This document shows positions 14,752 to 22,962 of a stretch of DNA of 34,246 nucleotides, piece by piece. This stretch comes from a virus. The stretch lies in IMG/VR virus record IMGVR_UViG_3300010883_000185, positions 1-34,246 of that record. One strand, 5' to 3'. The first letter of the stretch is position 1. Every line of letters begins with the position of its first letter. The notes below the pieces were generated by a model. It did not search any database, was not told the DNA's origin, and saw only the letters and a program-made list of their open reading frames with translations. The position numbers were made by a program, and so were the translations under genes.

Positions 14752-15435
14752 CTAATCCCAGTTTACTCTCTGACAGTCGCAGTACCTAGGGTACTTAGAG
14801 GTACATTTTTCAGGTGGGGTATCCATACTTATTATGTTGTGACCCCTCTCTACCTGTGTTTGCCAATACTCTTTATCCCTCTTTACCCTAAATGTTTGTA
14901 CATCTTGGTCGTCTTTATTTTCATATGCGATAAGCCCTACATCTAGATTTCGAGTTTCTAAGTACATCTGCACTTGAAATATATGTTCTTCCTTAGGGTT
15001 ACCTTTCAAAGCCTTAAAGCCTTTGGAGTTAATTGTTTTCAACTCTAAAATGGTTAGCCCTAAATTTATATGGTTTACAAGGAAGTCGATTCTTCCGGTG
15101 ATTCTGAATGCACCATCAGTAAAGGAGACTGGTACTTCACGAGCCTTTAGAATACCCATCTTCATTAAGTACTTTTCCATTCGATCTTCAAATGTCCCGC
15201 CATGCTGTAGCAATCTGGAAAACTTCCCAGTTAGCTTTTTCTTAGGGAGTTTACCACGAAAGCTTGCCCAGTGTACTCTATCACATGGGTTCCCAAACGA
15301 AGAGGCATTAAAATGCCCTTCTACAGAACCGAATGCCCACGAAGCACAAGCATCTTCTAACTCTGAGTTAAACCATGAGTCTATTTGTGATTTTCGCTCT
15401 GGCTGTCCTGATCTGATACTGTTAATACTTGCCAT
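14752..15435 (-). CDS. Cas4/RecB-like PD-(D/E)XK exonuclease with probable Fe-S cluster
   Basis: This 227-residue protein carries the RecB-family nuclease core: H78 (QHGG), D117 (ITGRIDFLV), E131-x-K133 (LTILELKTI) and the downstream Q-x-x-x-Y helix (QVQMYL, from Q154). Four cysteines flank the core, C51 (NPCDR) on one side and C211, C219, C221 (EKCTSKYPRYCDC) on the other, as in Cas4 and AddB, where they hold a 4Fe-4S cluster; the C-x7-C-x-C spacing differs from the usual Cas4 pattern. Expected activity is 5' or 3' DNA exonuclease feeding recombination. There are no cas1 or cas2 genes or CRISPR array. ATG at 15435 has AAGGAG and lies inside the end of the Vsr-like gene (55-base overlap). Confidence 0.85.
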   Translation of the reverse strand: MASINSIRSGQPERKSQIDSWFNSELEDACASWAFGSVEGHFNASSFGNPCDRVHWASFRGKLPKKKLTGKFSRLLQHGGTFEDRMEKYLMKMGILKAREVPVSFTDGAFRITGRIDFLVNHINLGLTILELKTINSKGFKALKGNPKEEHIFQVQMYLETRNLDVGLIAYENKDDQDVQTFRVKRDKEYWQTQVERGHNIISMDTPPEKCTSKYPRYCDCQRVNWD

Positions 15436-15716
15436 ACCTGCTCCTTTAACTTACTCTTTGTCATTGCATCCACTCTAGCTACCTGTTTAACTTCGTCTGT
15501 GGCTTTCTGTAAGATCACTTCTGTTCGTTTCGCATCTGCTTTACGTAGGTGTCCTATAGCACCATCACATTCTAACACCATGTTAAGTTCTGGTATATAG
15601 AAGTCCGCTGTATAGTTTGTAGATGGGACACTCCATTGCTGAATGAACCGTATTCCATACTCTGTTAGTATGTCCGCTGTTAGTTCTTCTTGCGGAGTGA
15701 AATCTTTATGCGGCAT
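15381..15716 (-). CDS. Vsr/DUF559-like small endonuclease
   Basis: This 111-residue protein matches the compact PD-(D/E)XK fold of very-short-patch-repair-like endonucleases: E11 in the first helix, D38 (TADFYIPELN) and E49-C-D51 (LECDGAIGH) on the next strands, with H56 and later Lys/Arg residues. Relatives nick or cut DNA in repair, and many phage versions have unknown substrates. It starts within the end of the RecA-like gene (11-base overlap) and overlaps the Cas4-like gene by 55 bases, so the three are one translational unit. The role is probably in recombination or DNA repair. The call is by motif and moderately confident. Confidence 0.75.
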   Translation of the reverse strand: MPHKDFTPQEELTADILTEYGIRFIQQWSVPSTNYTADFYIPELNMVLECDGAIGHLRKADAKRTEVILQKATDEVKQVARVDAMTKSKLKEQVWQVLTVSDQDSQSENHK

Positions 15717-16686
15717 CTTCCCCGATATCTTCTTTCAACTGCTGATATAAAGTTGGAGTTGACTCTAGTAGATCATGTAAACCCTGTGAACCCATTACTT
15801 TCTCATCTCGATACGTATACCATGCTCCAGCTTGCTTTATTTTACCTTGGGCTATACCTTCACGCATAAACGTTTCAATGAGATCGACTCCACCCGCTAC
15901 TTTAAATGGTATGCTAGTCTTTCCCCATTGTTCTTCGCTAAACCGTCCCTTTCGCATTCGGATACCCATATCAAAGCCTAACCTATTATCCTCTTTATCT
16001 TTTATCCACGCTCCACGACGCAACTCTAAGAAGATGTGGGCAAAGAATACCTGCGCTCTCCCTCCGGGGACGTTTAGGTTTACTTCATACTTGTTTGCCC
16101 CTAAATCATCCCTAAGTTGATTTACAACAATGAGAATGGAGCCATGACGTAAATCGTTTATAAGTTTGGGGATAGATTGATTTAGGAACCGTGACTGCCA
16201 AGCCATAGGGGTATAAGAGGCATCGTTATCTAGGTTATCCTTTGGCATTAGTCCTGCAAGGCTATCCAGTACTACGATATCCATACCTGCTTGGAGGCAC
16301 TCTCTGGTAGCGTCTATTGCCTCTTCACCATTGTAAGGCTGTAAGACACCTATTTTGTCCATAGGAACGCCACATCTTTCCATCCATCCGGGGTTCACTG
16401 CAAACTCTGTGTCTACCCATGCTCCTACCCCACCACGCTCAAGAACCTTTCTGGCTATTTGTCCTGCCATATAAGATTTACCTGACCCTGACTCCCCCAC
16501 TAACTCTGTGAGTGCTTTCTTCGGAATGCCCCCACCAATTAACGTGTCTAAATTTGGGATTCCAGTGGGTATTTTTTCAATCCTAAGCCCTTCATCATCA
16601 CCACGCTTAAAGTCAAACTTTTTGTGGTTCATCATAAGTTCCATTTTATCTTCCATAGATAAAGACACAGTTTTTGCTTTAGCCAT
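15706..16686 (-). CDS. RecA-like recombinase
   Basis: This 326-residue protein is the strand-exchange ATPase of the phage. It has a Walker A at 64-71 (GESGSGKS), the catalytic Glu in WVDTEF (E94), a Walker B at about 137-141 (IVVLD, then SLAGL), and the switch region with a conserved NQLRDD around 189-194. The opening TGIPNLDTLIGGGIPKKALT is the usual RecA/RadA/Sak4 entry to the P-loop. Length is close to bacterial RecA minus its C-terminal domain. It would coat single-stranded DNA for recombination-dependent replication and repair. It overlaps the MazG-like gene by 8 bases and the Vsr-like gene by 11. Separation from UvsX or Sak4 types needs a phylogeny. Confidence 0.88.
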   Translation of the reverse strand: MAKAKTVSLSMEDKMELMMNHKKFDFKRGDDEGLRIEKIPTGIPNLDTLIGGGIPKKALTELVGESGSGKSYMAGQIARKVLERGGVGAWVDTEFAVNPGWMERCGVPMDKIGVLQPYNGEEAIDATRECLQAGMDIVVLDSLAGLMPKDNLDNDASYTPMAWQSRFLNQSIPKLINDLRHGSILIVVNQLRDDLGANKYEVNLNVPGGRAQVFFAHIFLELRRGAWIKDKEDNRLGFDMGIRMRKGRFSEEQWGKTSIPFKVAGGVDLIETFMREGIAQGKIKQAGAWYTYRDEKVMGSQGLHDLLESTPTLYQQLKEDIGEDAA

Positions 16687-16960
16687 TTTTTAATGCCCCT
16701 CTATTAAGGTAGGCTTCTGCCCACGCAACGCAAACTGCTGCACACTGAATAACTTCTTCAAACATTCCAGCACTTCGCTTTTCGTATACCTCTCTAGCCA
16801 CCTCACCTACTTCTTCAGTTAGGATGACTGTCCAATGCTCATCTGAGTTTTGGGTCTGGTCGCCCCACTTAGCGTCTTGACGTTCCCTCTCAGCTAAAAC
16901 AGCTTCCAGTACGTTTGCTCTTGGTAGCTCGTTTGGTAATCTGGTAGTATCTCTATCCAT
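16679..16960 (-). CDS. MazG-like nucleotide pyrophosphohydrolase
   Basis: This 93-residue protein carries the single MazG-type helical signature: ERERQDAKWGDQ in the first helix, then the metal-binding E49-E50-x2-E53 (TEEVGEVAREVYEK) and a later acidic helix (MFEEVIQCAAVCVAW). Such enzymes hydrolyse nucleoside triphosphates, possibly including damaged dNTPs or alarmones. Marine phages often carry small versions. It would act beside the ribonucleotide reductase in nucleotide metabolism. The start overlaps the upstream stop by 8 bases and AGGAGAAGG gives a good SD. The C-terminus is short compared with full MazG, which has two domains. Confidence 0.8.
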   Translation of the reverse strand: MDRDTTRLPNELPRANVLEAVLAERERQDAKWGDQTQNSDEHWTVILTEEVGEVAREVYEKRSAGMFEEVIQCAAVCVAWAEAYLNRGALKNG

Positions 16961-17165
16961 TTGCCTTCTCCTGAATTTCCTCTAGCTGCTTGTCAGCGAC
17001 CCTTAGTAACCCTGTAAATACCCGATCAATCACAGGGCGGCACTCTACAATCTGTTCCTCTATATCCTTTTCTGTGTCTAGGTCGTGTATACCCACGCTT
17101 ATCTTTGCGGAGTTATAGTTACCTAAGTTCAATGTAATTGAAACTTCTTGTGATACTAACGCCAT
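16953..17165 (-). CDS. Hypothetical 70-residue protein
   Basis: This is a small soluble protein with a beta-rich N-terminal half (VSQEVSITLNLGNYNSAKIS) and an acidic helical C-terminal half (DLDTEKDIEEQIVECRPVID, then LRVADKQLEEIQEKANG). I recognise the layout as common among phage proteins encoded near replication genes but cannot name a family. It is coupled to its neighbours by TAATG upstream and an 8-base overlap downstream with the MazG-like gene. An accessory replication role is a guess. Confidence 0.65.
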   Translation of the reverse strand: MALVSQEVSITLNLGNYNSAKISVGIHDLDTEKDIEEQIVECRPVIDRVFTGLLRVADKQLEEIQEKANG

Positions 17166-17386
17166 TACTTACTCCTTTTTGTAGTCTTAGAAACTTTCTT
17201 AGGTTCTACAACTTTCTCAGGTTTTACACAGATATCTTCACAGATACACTGTTTGATGTTGTTTATTCGGTTTTCTAGTTCCTCTACCGCACCTATGAGG
17301 GTCATAAGTATGTTCCCAACCGTATCCCCTGTATTCCCCAACTGGTTCGCTTGCTGTTTCGCAGCCTCAGTAATCACGTTGTCCAT
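17165..17386 (-). CDS. Hypothetical 73-residue coiled-coil protein with basic tail
   Basis: The protein begins with a helix (ITEAAKQQANQLGNTGDTVG), continues with a probable coiled coil (MTLIGAVEELENRINNIKQ), has three cysteines in a short stretch (QCICEDICVKPE) and ends in a Lys-rich tail (PKKVSKTTKRSK). The basic tail could contact DNA. No family is recognised. It follows the polymerase gene by 18 bases with its own AAGGA SD, and its stop overlaps the next start as TAATG. Confidence 0.62.
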   Translation of the reverse strand: MDNVITEAAKQQANQLGNTGDTVGNILMTLIGAVEELENRINNIKQCICEDICVKPEKVVEPKKVSKTTKRSK

Positions 17387-17404
17387 AATTAGTTCCTTTC
17401 TATT

Positions 17405-19363
17405 TTATCGCATATCTATTGTTTCAGCTACACGGATGGGTACTTCCCCCAGTCCCGCACTTAGCTTGGTTTTAGTTGCCCATGAAGGGTTACACAACTC
17501 TGTGTCAACTTCCAGATGCATACCTAAACTGTTATCCATAAGGAGTCTTTGTACTGTAGGGATCAAATACATTTCATCTTCATGAATTTCGACTATGATC
17601 TCATCATGAATTTGTACAAGTAGGTTGCTCTTGTACTCACTCAAGAATTTATCAACTTCTATCATTCGTTCTGATAAAATCTCTGCACTGGTTCCCTGTA
17701 CCAAATAGTTTACTGCTTTGTATCCCCACTCTTTATTAGTGATACGGTATATACGTCCGTACTTATTTCTCACCCACCCACGAGTTTGGATAGTGCCTAC
17801 AACTTTATTAAAGAACTCTCTCGACCCCTTCATGTTCTCAAAATACTGTTTCTTGTACCGTGCGGCTTCGGGGGATGAAACCCCCATCTCATGGGCTAAC
17901 TTATCCTTACCGATACCATAAATAACGCCGAATGTTATACTCTTAGCGGCTTGACGGTAGAATTCCCACTCTGGGTGATCTTCTTTAATGTTGAATGCGA
18001 TCTTAGCTGTCTCTGAGTGGAAGTCTATTCCACCTTTCTCCATCATAGCAATCATCTCAGGCTGCCCGACGTACAACAAGAACACTCGTACTTCCATTTG
18101 GGAATAATCAAAAGCTACCATGTTATAGTTTTTACGTGGGATGACAATACGACGAGCAGTTACCTGTGTCTCATCATCAGCTTTATCTCCCTCTAAGAAT
18201 GCCCATGACTGTAACGCTTCCGGTGACCAACCTGTAGTAGACGCAAATTTATTCTTTACTAATCGTGCAAGTAACTCGCTGCGTTGAGCCTCCGAAAGGT
18301 TCTCTCCCCCTAAACCAGTAAAATCTCTAGGTATGTTTTGGAGGTTAGGGCTGGCTGATGAGAGTCGCCCCGTCACAGTCCCCCAATTCTTGAATATGGT
18401 GTGCATCACCTCTTTATCGGCATAAGGTTCCAAATACGTCGATTGTAACTTGGTAAGGTTCCTATACTGTGCTATCAATCCTCCTAGTTCGCTCTGACTC
18501 GCCACAAGAGCCTCCTCACTCCATGAGGGGTTTCCTTTAGGTGTGAGTTTAGTAGGTTTAAGGTTCATCGTTTGCATTGCGTCTGTCACAGCCTTAGTGC
18601 TGCTTAAAATCTTGAACTCATAACCGACTAATTCGTAGATTTCTTTTGCTACTTCTGCCCTACGGTTCTCAAGTTTAGTGATGGCTTGTTTTGCATAGGA
18701 GGTATCAATTTTGATTCCCCTGCACTCCATATTAAACAGAACTTTAGTAAGTTGGATTTGTATTTGCCATACCTTAAGTTGCTTGCTATCTTTTATACGC
18801 TTCAAACAATCTTTGAAAAGTTTGTTTGTGCTGGACACATCTGTTTCGCAATATGGCCCTAATATATCGTGTGGGGATAAAGAGAAGTCTTTGTTCCACT
18901 TATTAGTACGTAACACACGTTTTGTCTCTAAGTCATACTCTCCGTATGCTTCCCCAAATCGTTTTACTAGCATGTGGGTCAGACCTAGTTGCCGTTCCAT
19001 GGTGGACTCTGTAAGCCTACACATTACTAAGGTGTCTACCAACCTAAGATTCGATACGTCCAGTCCGTCTTTTACTAGGAAGTGGGCATCAAATTTTAAG
19101 TTATGCCCGATTAGAGATTTCCTAGTACTCATGAGTTCCACTAAGGGCTCTAAGAAATCCATATCGAGGTTGTCCCCCTGTTGGTGTCGGAATGGAAAAT
19201 ACCATGTCTTATTTGACTGGTATAACCCCACCCCGACACCACAGAGTTGGTTCCCTGCATAGGAATCTAGTCCGTTAGTCTCTACATCGACGACCCAGTT
19301 TACGTCTTGCTGGGCTTCAGCAAGGAAGGTATTGAATTGTGCTTCAGTGAGAACACTAGTCAT
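17405..19363 (-). CDS. Family A DNA polymerase with 3'-5' proofreading domain
   Basis: This 652-residue replicative polymerase lacks the 5'-3' exonuclease domain of bacterial PolA. The DnaQ-like proofreading domain (about 20-180) has D26-x-E28 (VVDVETNG), D92 (HNLKFDAHF) and Y171/D175 (YCETDV). The polymerase domain has TGRLSSASPNLQNIP (331-345), motif A D419 (FDYSQMEVR), motif B R470, K474, F478, Y482 (YRQAAKSITFGVIYG) and motif C H586-D587-E588 (QIHDEI). F478 is at the position of E. coli F762. Residues about 346-405 form an insertion before motif A. It is flanked by single-strand binding protein and small genes in the replication operon. The ATG at 19363 is 9 bases past the preceding stop with only a weak SD. 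Confidence 0.94.
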   Translation of the reverse strand: MTSVLTEAQFNTFLAEAQQDVNWVVDVETNGLDSYAGNQLCGVGVGLYQSNKTWYFPFRHQQGDNLDMDFLEPLVELMSTRKSLIGHNLKFDAHFLVKDGLDVSNLRLVDTLVMCRLTESTMERQLGLTHMLVKRFGEAYGEYDLETKRVLRTNKWNKDFSLSPHDILGPYCETDVSSTNKLFKDCLKRIKDSKQLKVWQIQIQLTKVLFNMECRGIKIDTSYAKQAITKLENRRAEVAKEIYELVGYEFKILSSTKAVTDAMQTMNLKPTKLTPKGNPSWSEEALVASQSELGGLIAQYRNLTKLQSTYLEPYADKEVMHTIFKNWGTVTGRLSSASPNLQNIPRDFTGLGGENLSEAQRSELLARLVKNKFASTTGWSPEALQSWAFLEGDKADDETQVTARRIVIPRKNYNMVAFDYSQMEVRVFLLYVGQPEMIAMMEKGGIDFHSETAKIAFNIKEDHPEWEFYRQAAKSITFGVIYGIGKDKLAHEMGVSSPEAARYKKQYFENMKGSREFFNKVVGTIQTRGWVRNKYGRIYRITNKEWGYKAVNYLVQGTSAEILSERMIEVDKFLSEYKSNLLVQIHDEIIVEIHEDEMYLIPTVQRLLMDNSLGMHLEVDTELCNPSWATKTKLSAGLGEVPIRVAETIDMR

Positions 19364-19372
19364 ACAGGTAGC

Positions 19373-20125
19373 CTACCAGTCTTCGTCGTCGTCAGTTGAG
19401 GTAGGTGGGGTAGGTGGGGAGTTGTCCCATGGAACGTACTCAACCTTTTCAGAGGTAGGTGCTGTGATTACTTCGGTTGAGGTTTCTTCTGAGGAGTCAT
19501 TTCCGCCATACTGAGAAACATAGTAATCCCAAATAGGTTGTAATTCCGTTATCTCGGCTTCCTTACCTGCTGGTACATCCACTTTACGTGCAACTGGTGA
19601 AAGGGAGTAAACTGTGTCGAGTCCTGCACCCGTGCGCTTCACTCGTAATACCCCTTCGTTTAGGGAACCCCAGTCATCATACTGGTCAACTAGCATGTTC
19701 CAGTACTGATTGCCTCTCCCGAAAGGAAGACAGATAATTCTGAAATCATTGACTTCTTCTTTATAAGCCTTCTTCCCACTAGGCGACACGATCTGTTCCC
19801 ACTCATCTCTCCGCTGTTGGTTGTGGATAACTTCCGAAACGTAAGCCCATAGTGCAAACTTATGCGACGGTGACTTACCCTCAGGTACATCGTCTGACAT
19901 TGGTTTCTGGGTGTCTGGGTCTACCAGAGTATTCTTCCATCCCCCACCGTCTGCTTCATAGGTGTAAAGGTAAAGTTCCTCTAGATTCGGGTCATCGTCC
20001 TCGCCTGTTGCTACAGGGCGAAGAAAAACTTGGTCTCCATCACGAAGCCAAATTTCTTTACGGTCTGAACCCCGTGCGTTAGCCTTCTCACGTTGCCGAC
20101 TATTTATACTACTTAATCCTGCCAT
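19373..20125 (-). CDS. Phage single-stranded DNA-binding protein, gp32-like
   Basis: This 250-residue protein lies between primase and polymerase genes, where phage SSBs often sit. A basic N-terminus (NSRQREKANARGSDRKEIWL) leads into a beta-rich OB-fold-like core with many aromatic residues (EELYLYTYEADGGGWKN, FALWAYVSEVIH, QYWNMLVDQYDDWG). A Pro/Thr/Ser-rich linker then ends in an acidic tail, TSTDDDEDW. Acidic, aromatic-ended tails are the docking arm of SSB and gp32 proteins for helicase, polymerase and recombinase partners. No zinc site of the T4 type is obvious. The identification combines position, aromatic content and tail; it is not a motif hit. ATG at 20125 has AAGGAG. Confidence 0.78.
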   Translation of the reverse strand: MAGLSSINSRQREKANARGSDRKEIWLRDGDQVFLRPVATGEDDDPNLEELYLYTYEADGGGWKNTLVDPDTQKPMSDDVPEGKSPSHKFALWAYVSEVIHNQQRRDEWEQIVSPSGKKAYKEEVNDFRIICLPFGRGNQYWNMLVDQYDDWGSLNEGVLRVKRTGAGLDTVYSLSPVARKVDVPAGKEAEITELQPIWDYYVSQYGGNDSSEETSTEVITAPTSEKVEYVPWDNSPPTPPTSTDDDEDW

Positions 20126-20142
20126 TTAATCTCCTTCTCGTG

Positions 20143-21048
20143 TCACCACGAATAAGTATTGGTTAGAACTTCCTTGATTGCATTTGCGTCTCGTACTTCT
20201 TGTATATCTTTAACGTGCTTAGGAAGTTTTACATACTTAACGATACCATACTCCCTAAGCTGCGTCAAACCCTTCTTTGTCCCTTTCTGTCCTGCTTCAT
20301 CGTTATCTAGCACTAGCACAATCTTATCAGCTTTGATGTTCCTTAGCAGATTCACTTGCGCCGCTGATATCATTGACCCTAATAAGCTTACTACGGAATA
20401 CCCATATTGATCAAGGCTTATAGCATCTAATGACCCTTCAACCACGTACAAAACATCCACATGTTCAGGTAACAGGTGCTGCCCAAACAAAACCTTTGAC
20501 TTCTTCATGCCGGGATAATAAAGATATTTAGGCTCTGCTACTCGTTGCCTGAGTACCCACCCTACCATTCGTTGGTTTGCGTCCCTTACTGGTAGAGCTA
20601 GTCCTGCTTTATCGTCTACTCCTGCTTCCCATCTAATAAGACTTTCTTTATTGATTCCTCTTTTATACACCCATTTTGGGACACGTCCTTTTTCAAAGGG
20701 GAAAGGTATTTCCGGTAATGGTTTGTCCTCATCTACTACAACATGTTTGAAGAGGTCTGAGGGTGTAGGGATTCTATACATACCGTGTTGTTCCACGAAA
20801 GTACGGGCTTCACTCGCAGTGGTCTTTCGCATAAGCTTCACTAGTAGTTGTAGGTCTCCTGCTCCGCAGCCAGCAAAGCAAATCCACTTACCTGTATCAA
20901 CATTAATAGAGCATGATGGTCTATGCTCATCATGTAAGGGGCATATGATTTGGTACTCACCACCGTCTATAGGTGGGTCTAGGTGCAACGCTTTTAAAAT
21001 TTCATACCAATCGTAGGATTTTATCGTTAGAGGTCTTCTAGAAATCAT
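20143..21048 (-). CDS. DnaG-type DNA primase (CHC2 zinc finger and Toprim)
   Basis: This 301-residue primase makes RNA primers at the fork. The N-terminal CHC2-type zinc site is C36-P-L-H39 (ICPLHDEHRPSCS) with C57 and C61 (WICFAGCGAGD). A Toprim catalytic domain follows with E204 (VVEGSLDAISL) and D248-x-D250 (VLDNDEAGQKG). It is shorter than bacterial DnaG and lacks the C-terminal helicase-binding domain. Instead the helicase is a separate upstream gene overlapping by 11 bases, so both are co-translated. There is no fused helicase as in T7 gp4. Confidence 0.93.
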   Translation of the reverse strand: MISRRPLTIKSYDWYEILKALHLDPPIDGGEYQIICPLHDEHRPSCSINVDTGKWICFAGCGAGDLQLLVKLMRKTTASEARTFVEQHGMYRIPTPSDLFKHVVVDEDKPLPEIPFPFEKGRVPKWVYKRGINKESLIRWEAGVDDKAGLALPVRDANQRMVGWVLRQRVAEPKYLYYPGMKKSKVLFGQHLLPEHVDVLYVVEGSLDAISLDQYGYSVVSLLGSMISAAQVNLLRNIKADKIVLVLDNDEAGQKGTKKGLTQLREYGIVKYVKLPKHVKDIQEVRDANAIKEVLTNTYSW

Positions 21049-22273
21049 CTTCTATCTCTTGGATATCTCCTGAGTCTACCATCCACCGCATCACTGTCCC
21101 GTCCATACTTAAGTCTCCATCACGGTATTTCTGGAACTGTACTCCCCTTTTACCGGGTTGATCTTCTAGCAAGGACATGGAGATAGCCACATCACTAGCA
21201 CGTATCAAAGCATCCCCGAATGCCACTTGGTCAGCCCTAGGAGGTGTATTTAGGTTCGCTGCATCTCGTGTCGCCTGTGTGGAGACAATGACCACGATAT
21301 TTGAACTCATGGCAAGGTTCTTCATCCCATAGAACAAGTTGTGGTTCTTCTCCCACGACGCAGACCCTGAACCACCCAGCAAATAAACACCATCAATAAC
21401 CAGCACTTCCGGTTTGTGTTTCCGTACTAAGTTAGCAATAGCTGGCATAGTGATAGAATCTTGACCTACTATGTGGTCACAGGTTAGCAAGTTCTTGGAG
21501 GAGGCTTTTGCTAGGTACTCTTTATACTCCGCTTCCTTGATTTTACCCCCGGTACGAAGTGCCCTGTGGCTAAAGTTATACCCCATTGAGTGCCCCATAA
21601 CTACGTCCATACGTAAATCTATTTGGTGCTGAGGCATTTCAGTAGAAACTAGCAACGTTCTTTTACCTTGTTGGACAGCGAGTTGGGCCATCTTTATACA
21701 CATCCATGTCTTACCCACTGTGGGTCGGGCGAAGATGGAGATTAGGTCGGCGGGTTGCCACCCCATGCCACTGCTATTAATAGTATCGAAAGGGGTAACT
21801 ACTCCAAGAAGACCTTTCCCAAGTTCCCGATACTTAGCCCTCTTTTCATACAACTCAAACCTATCAAGTTTCCCAGAATTATAAGCTTGTACATCATCGT
21901 CTAAGGCTATGTCTAAGTCGTCTAGCTGCTCTTGTATACGGAGTAGTGCTTTTCTAGGGTTCGTATCTAGTACATCCTCATTATTTTGGAATGTAGAGAG
22001 TATATCCCTGTACAGTACAATCTCTTTAAACTGGTCTATAGCGTACCTAAAATCGGTTTTCGAACCTGCTTTATCTAGGTCTGGGAAAGTTTTTGCAACT
22101 AATTCTTTATTAGGCATCTCCCCCATATCATCGTAATACTCTACGATGAAATCGTATGCTTTCCTATGCCTAGAAAAACTTGATGGGGGGTGAATAAACT
22201 TTTTGAAGTTGTCTACGTTTAAAAGTCCGAAAATTACTGAGGACTCAACAAAATTAAAATCTCTGGGTGCCAT
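21038..22273 (-). CDS. DnaB-like replicative helicase
   Basis: This 411-residue protein is a hexameric RecA-fold helicase. The N-terminal helical part (1-150) would form the collar and primase contact. The ATPase has Walker A at 182-190 (ARPTVGKTW), the catalytic Glu at 212 (VSTEMP), Walker B at about 290-294 (VLVID), the sensor STQ at 331-333 and a probable arginine finger in KYRDG (R384). The C-terminus is acidic (DIQEIEDDF). Together with primase, SSB and polymerase it makes a near-complete phage replisome; no clamp or clamp loader is seen. ATG at 22273 has a GGAG SD. Confidence 0.92.
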   Translation of the reverse strand: MAPRDFNFVESSVIFGLLNVDNFKKFIHPPSSFSRHRKAYDFIVEYYDDMGEMPNKELVAKTFPDLDKAGSKTDFRYAIDQFKEIVLYRDILSTFQNNEDVLDTNPRKALLRIQEQLDDLDIALDDDVQAYNSGKLDRFELYEKRAKYRELGKGLLGVVTPFDTINSSGMGWQPADLISIFARPTVGKTWMCIKMAQLAVQQGKRTLLVSTEMPQHQIDLRMDVVMGHSMGYNFSHRALRTGGKIKEAEYKEYLAKASSKNLLTCDHIVGQDSITMPAIANLVRKHKPEVLVIDGVYLLGGSGSASWEKNHNLFYGMKNLAMSSNIVVIVSTQATRDAANLNTPPRADQVAFGDALIRASDVAISMSLLEDQPGKRGVQFQKYRDGDLSMDGTVMRWMVDSGDIQEIEDDF

Positions 22274-22280
22274 ATATCTC

Positions 22281-22541
22281 CTACCTCACTATGTGGATAA
22301 CACGATTGTGATAGTTATGAATATAGCACGTTATTCCGGTGGTGGCAACTTCTTCTGCGATCTTTCTTGCGATATTAAAGTCGTTTCCCGTGTGTACGGA
22401 AAACATAGCTTTATCTTTATGATAAACTACATTAAACCACCCGTCTTTAGGGGCAGCAGTTTCTATTAGACTATTTAGTTTCCTCGCTCCATATTTTGGA
22501 GACTTCTGACGTTGAGGGTTCACCTTTCTTTGTTTGGGCAT
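22281..22541 (-). CDS. Hypothetical 86-residue basic protein
   Basis: The first 25 residues are strongly basic (PKQRKVNPQRQKSPKYGARK). A compact domain follows with alternating strands and helices (WFNVVYHKDKAMFSVHT, IARKIAEEVATTGITCYIHN). The start at 22541 has GGAGAAG about 9 bases upstream, inside the preceding gene (71-base overlap). Basic N-terminus and position ahead of the helicase suggest nucleic-acid binding in the replication operon, but I recognise no family. Confidence 0.6.
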   Translation of the reverse strand: MPKQRKVNPQRQKSPKYGARKLNSLIETAAPKDGWFNVVYHKDKAMFSVHTGNDFNIARKIAEEVATTGITCYIHNYHNRVIHIVR

Positions 22542-22962
22542 TTCTAAACTTCTCCAATTCTTTTAATAACTTCTTGCGCTTTTTCTCTGACTCTGGGTTG
22601 GGGAACCACTTAGCTTCGTACATGAGATACCTGCTCCATAGAGTCTTGGTTTTCTCATCCCCTCTTATACTTACGTACCAGTATATATCTGGGCGATCAG
22701 TATTGGGTTTGTAATAATCAAAGCCTGCGACAAAGTATTTTATGTGCACGGTTCTATCATTCATATCTATACAAGTTTTTATGGCACATAATATTTCATG
22801 TGTATCATATTTTACCTGTAAAGACTTTATCGCTTTGAGTTCAAGCCCAAAGAAAGTCGTGGAGGTGTATGCCCTACCAAACTTTGCTTGATATAACACA
22901 GCAAACCAGTCAAAAAGTTCTTTACTGGTATAGTCATTTATTTTCTTGCCTTGTTTGACCAA
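22471..22962 (-). CDS. Hypothetical 163-residue protein upstream of the helicase
   Basis: The start seems to be TTG at 22962 with GGGAG just upstream; no in-frame ATG occurs nearby. The N-terminal part is a mixed helical domain (YTSKELFDWFAVLYQAKFGR, THEILCAIKTCIDMNDRTVH, YFVAGFDYYKPN) and the C-terminal third is a charged helix (PESEKKRKKLLKELEKFRNA). The helical N-terminus and location before the DnaB-like helicase resemble helicase loader or replication-initiator accessory proteins; this is only inference. It overlaps the sigma factor gene by 29 bases. Confidence 0.62.
   Translation of the reverse strand: MVKQGKKINDYTSKELFDWFAVLYQAKFGRAYTSTTFFGLELKAIKSLQVKYDTHEILCAIKTCIDMNDRTVHIKYFVAGFDYYKPNTDRPDIYWYVSIRGDEKTKTLWSRYLMYEAKWFPNPESEKKRKKLLKELEKFRNAQTKKGEPSTSEVSKIWSEETK

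Noticed and set aside
14752-15435. Cas4-like gene as evidence of a CRISPR-Cas system
   Set aside because: No cas1, cas2, effector gene or repeat array is seen. The setting beside RecA-like and RuvC-like genes fits phage recombination.
18711-19262. Long plus-strand open frame (183 residues) inside the polymerase gene
   Set aside because: It is antisense to well-conserved exonuclease and polymerase regions, has no SD and shows no domain. It is a shadow of the true gene, like all other plus-strand frames here.
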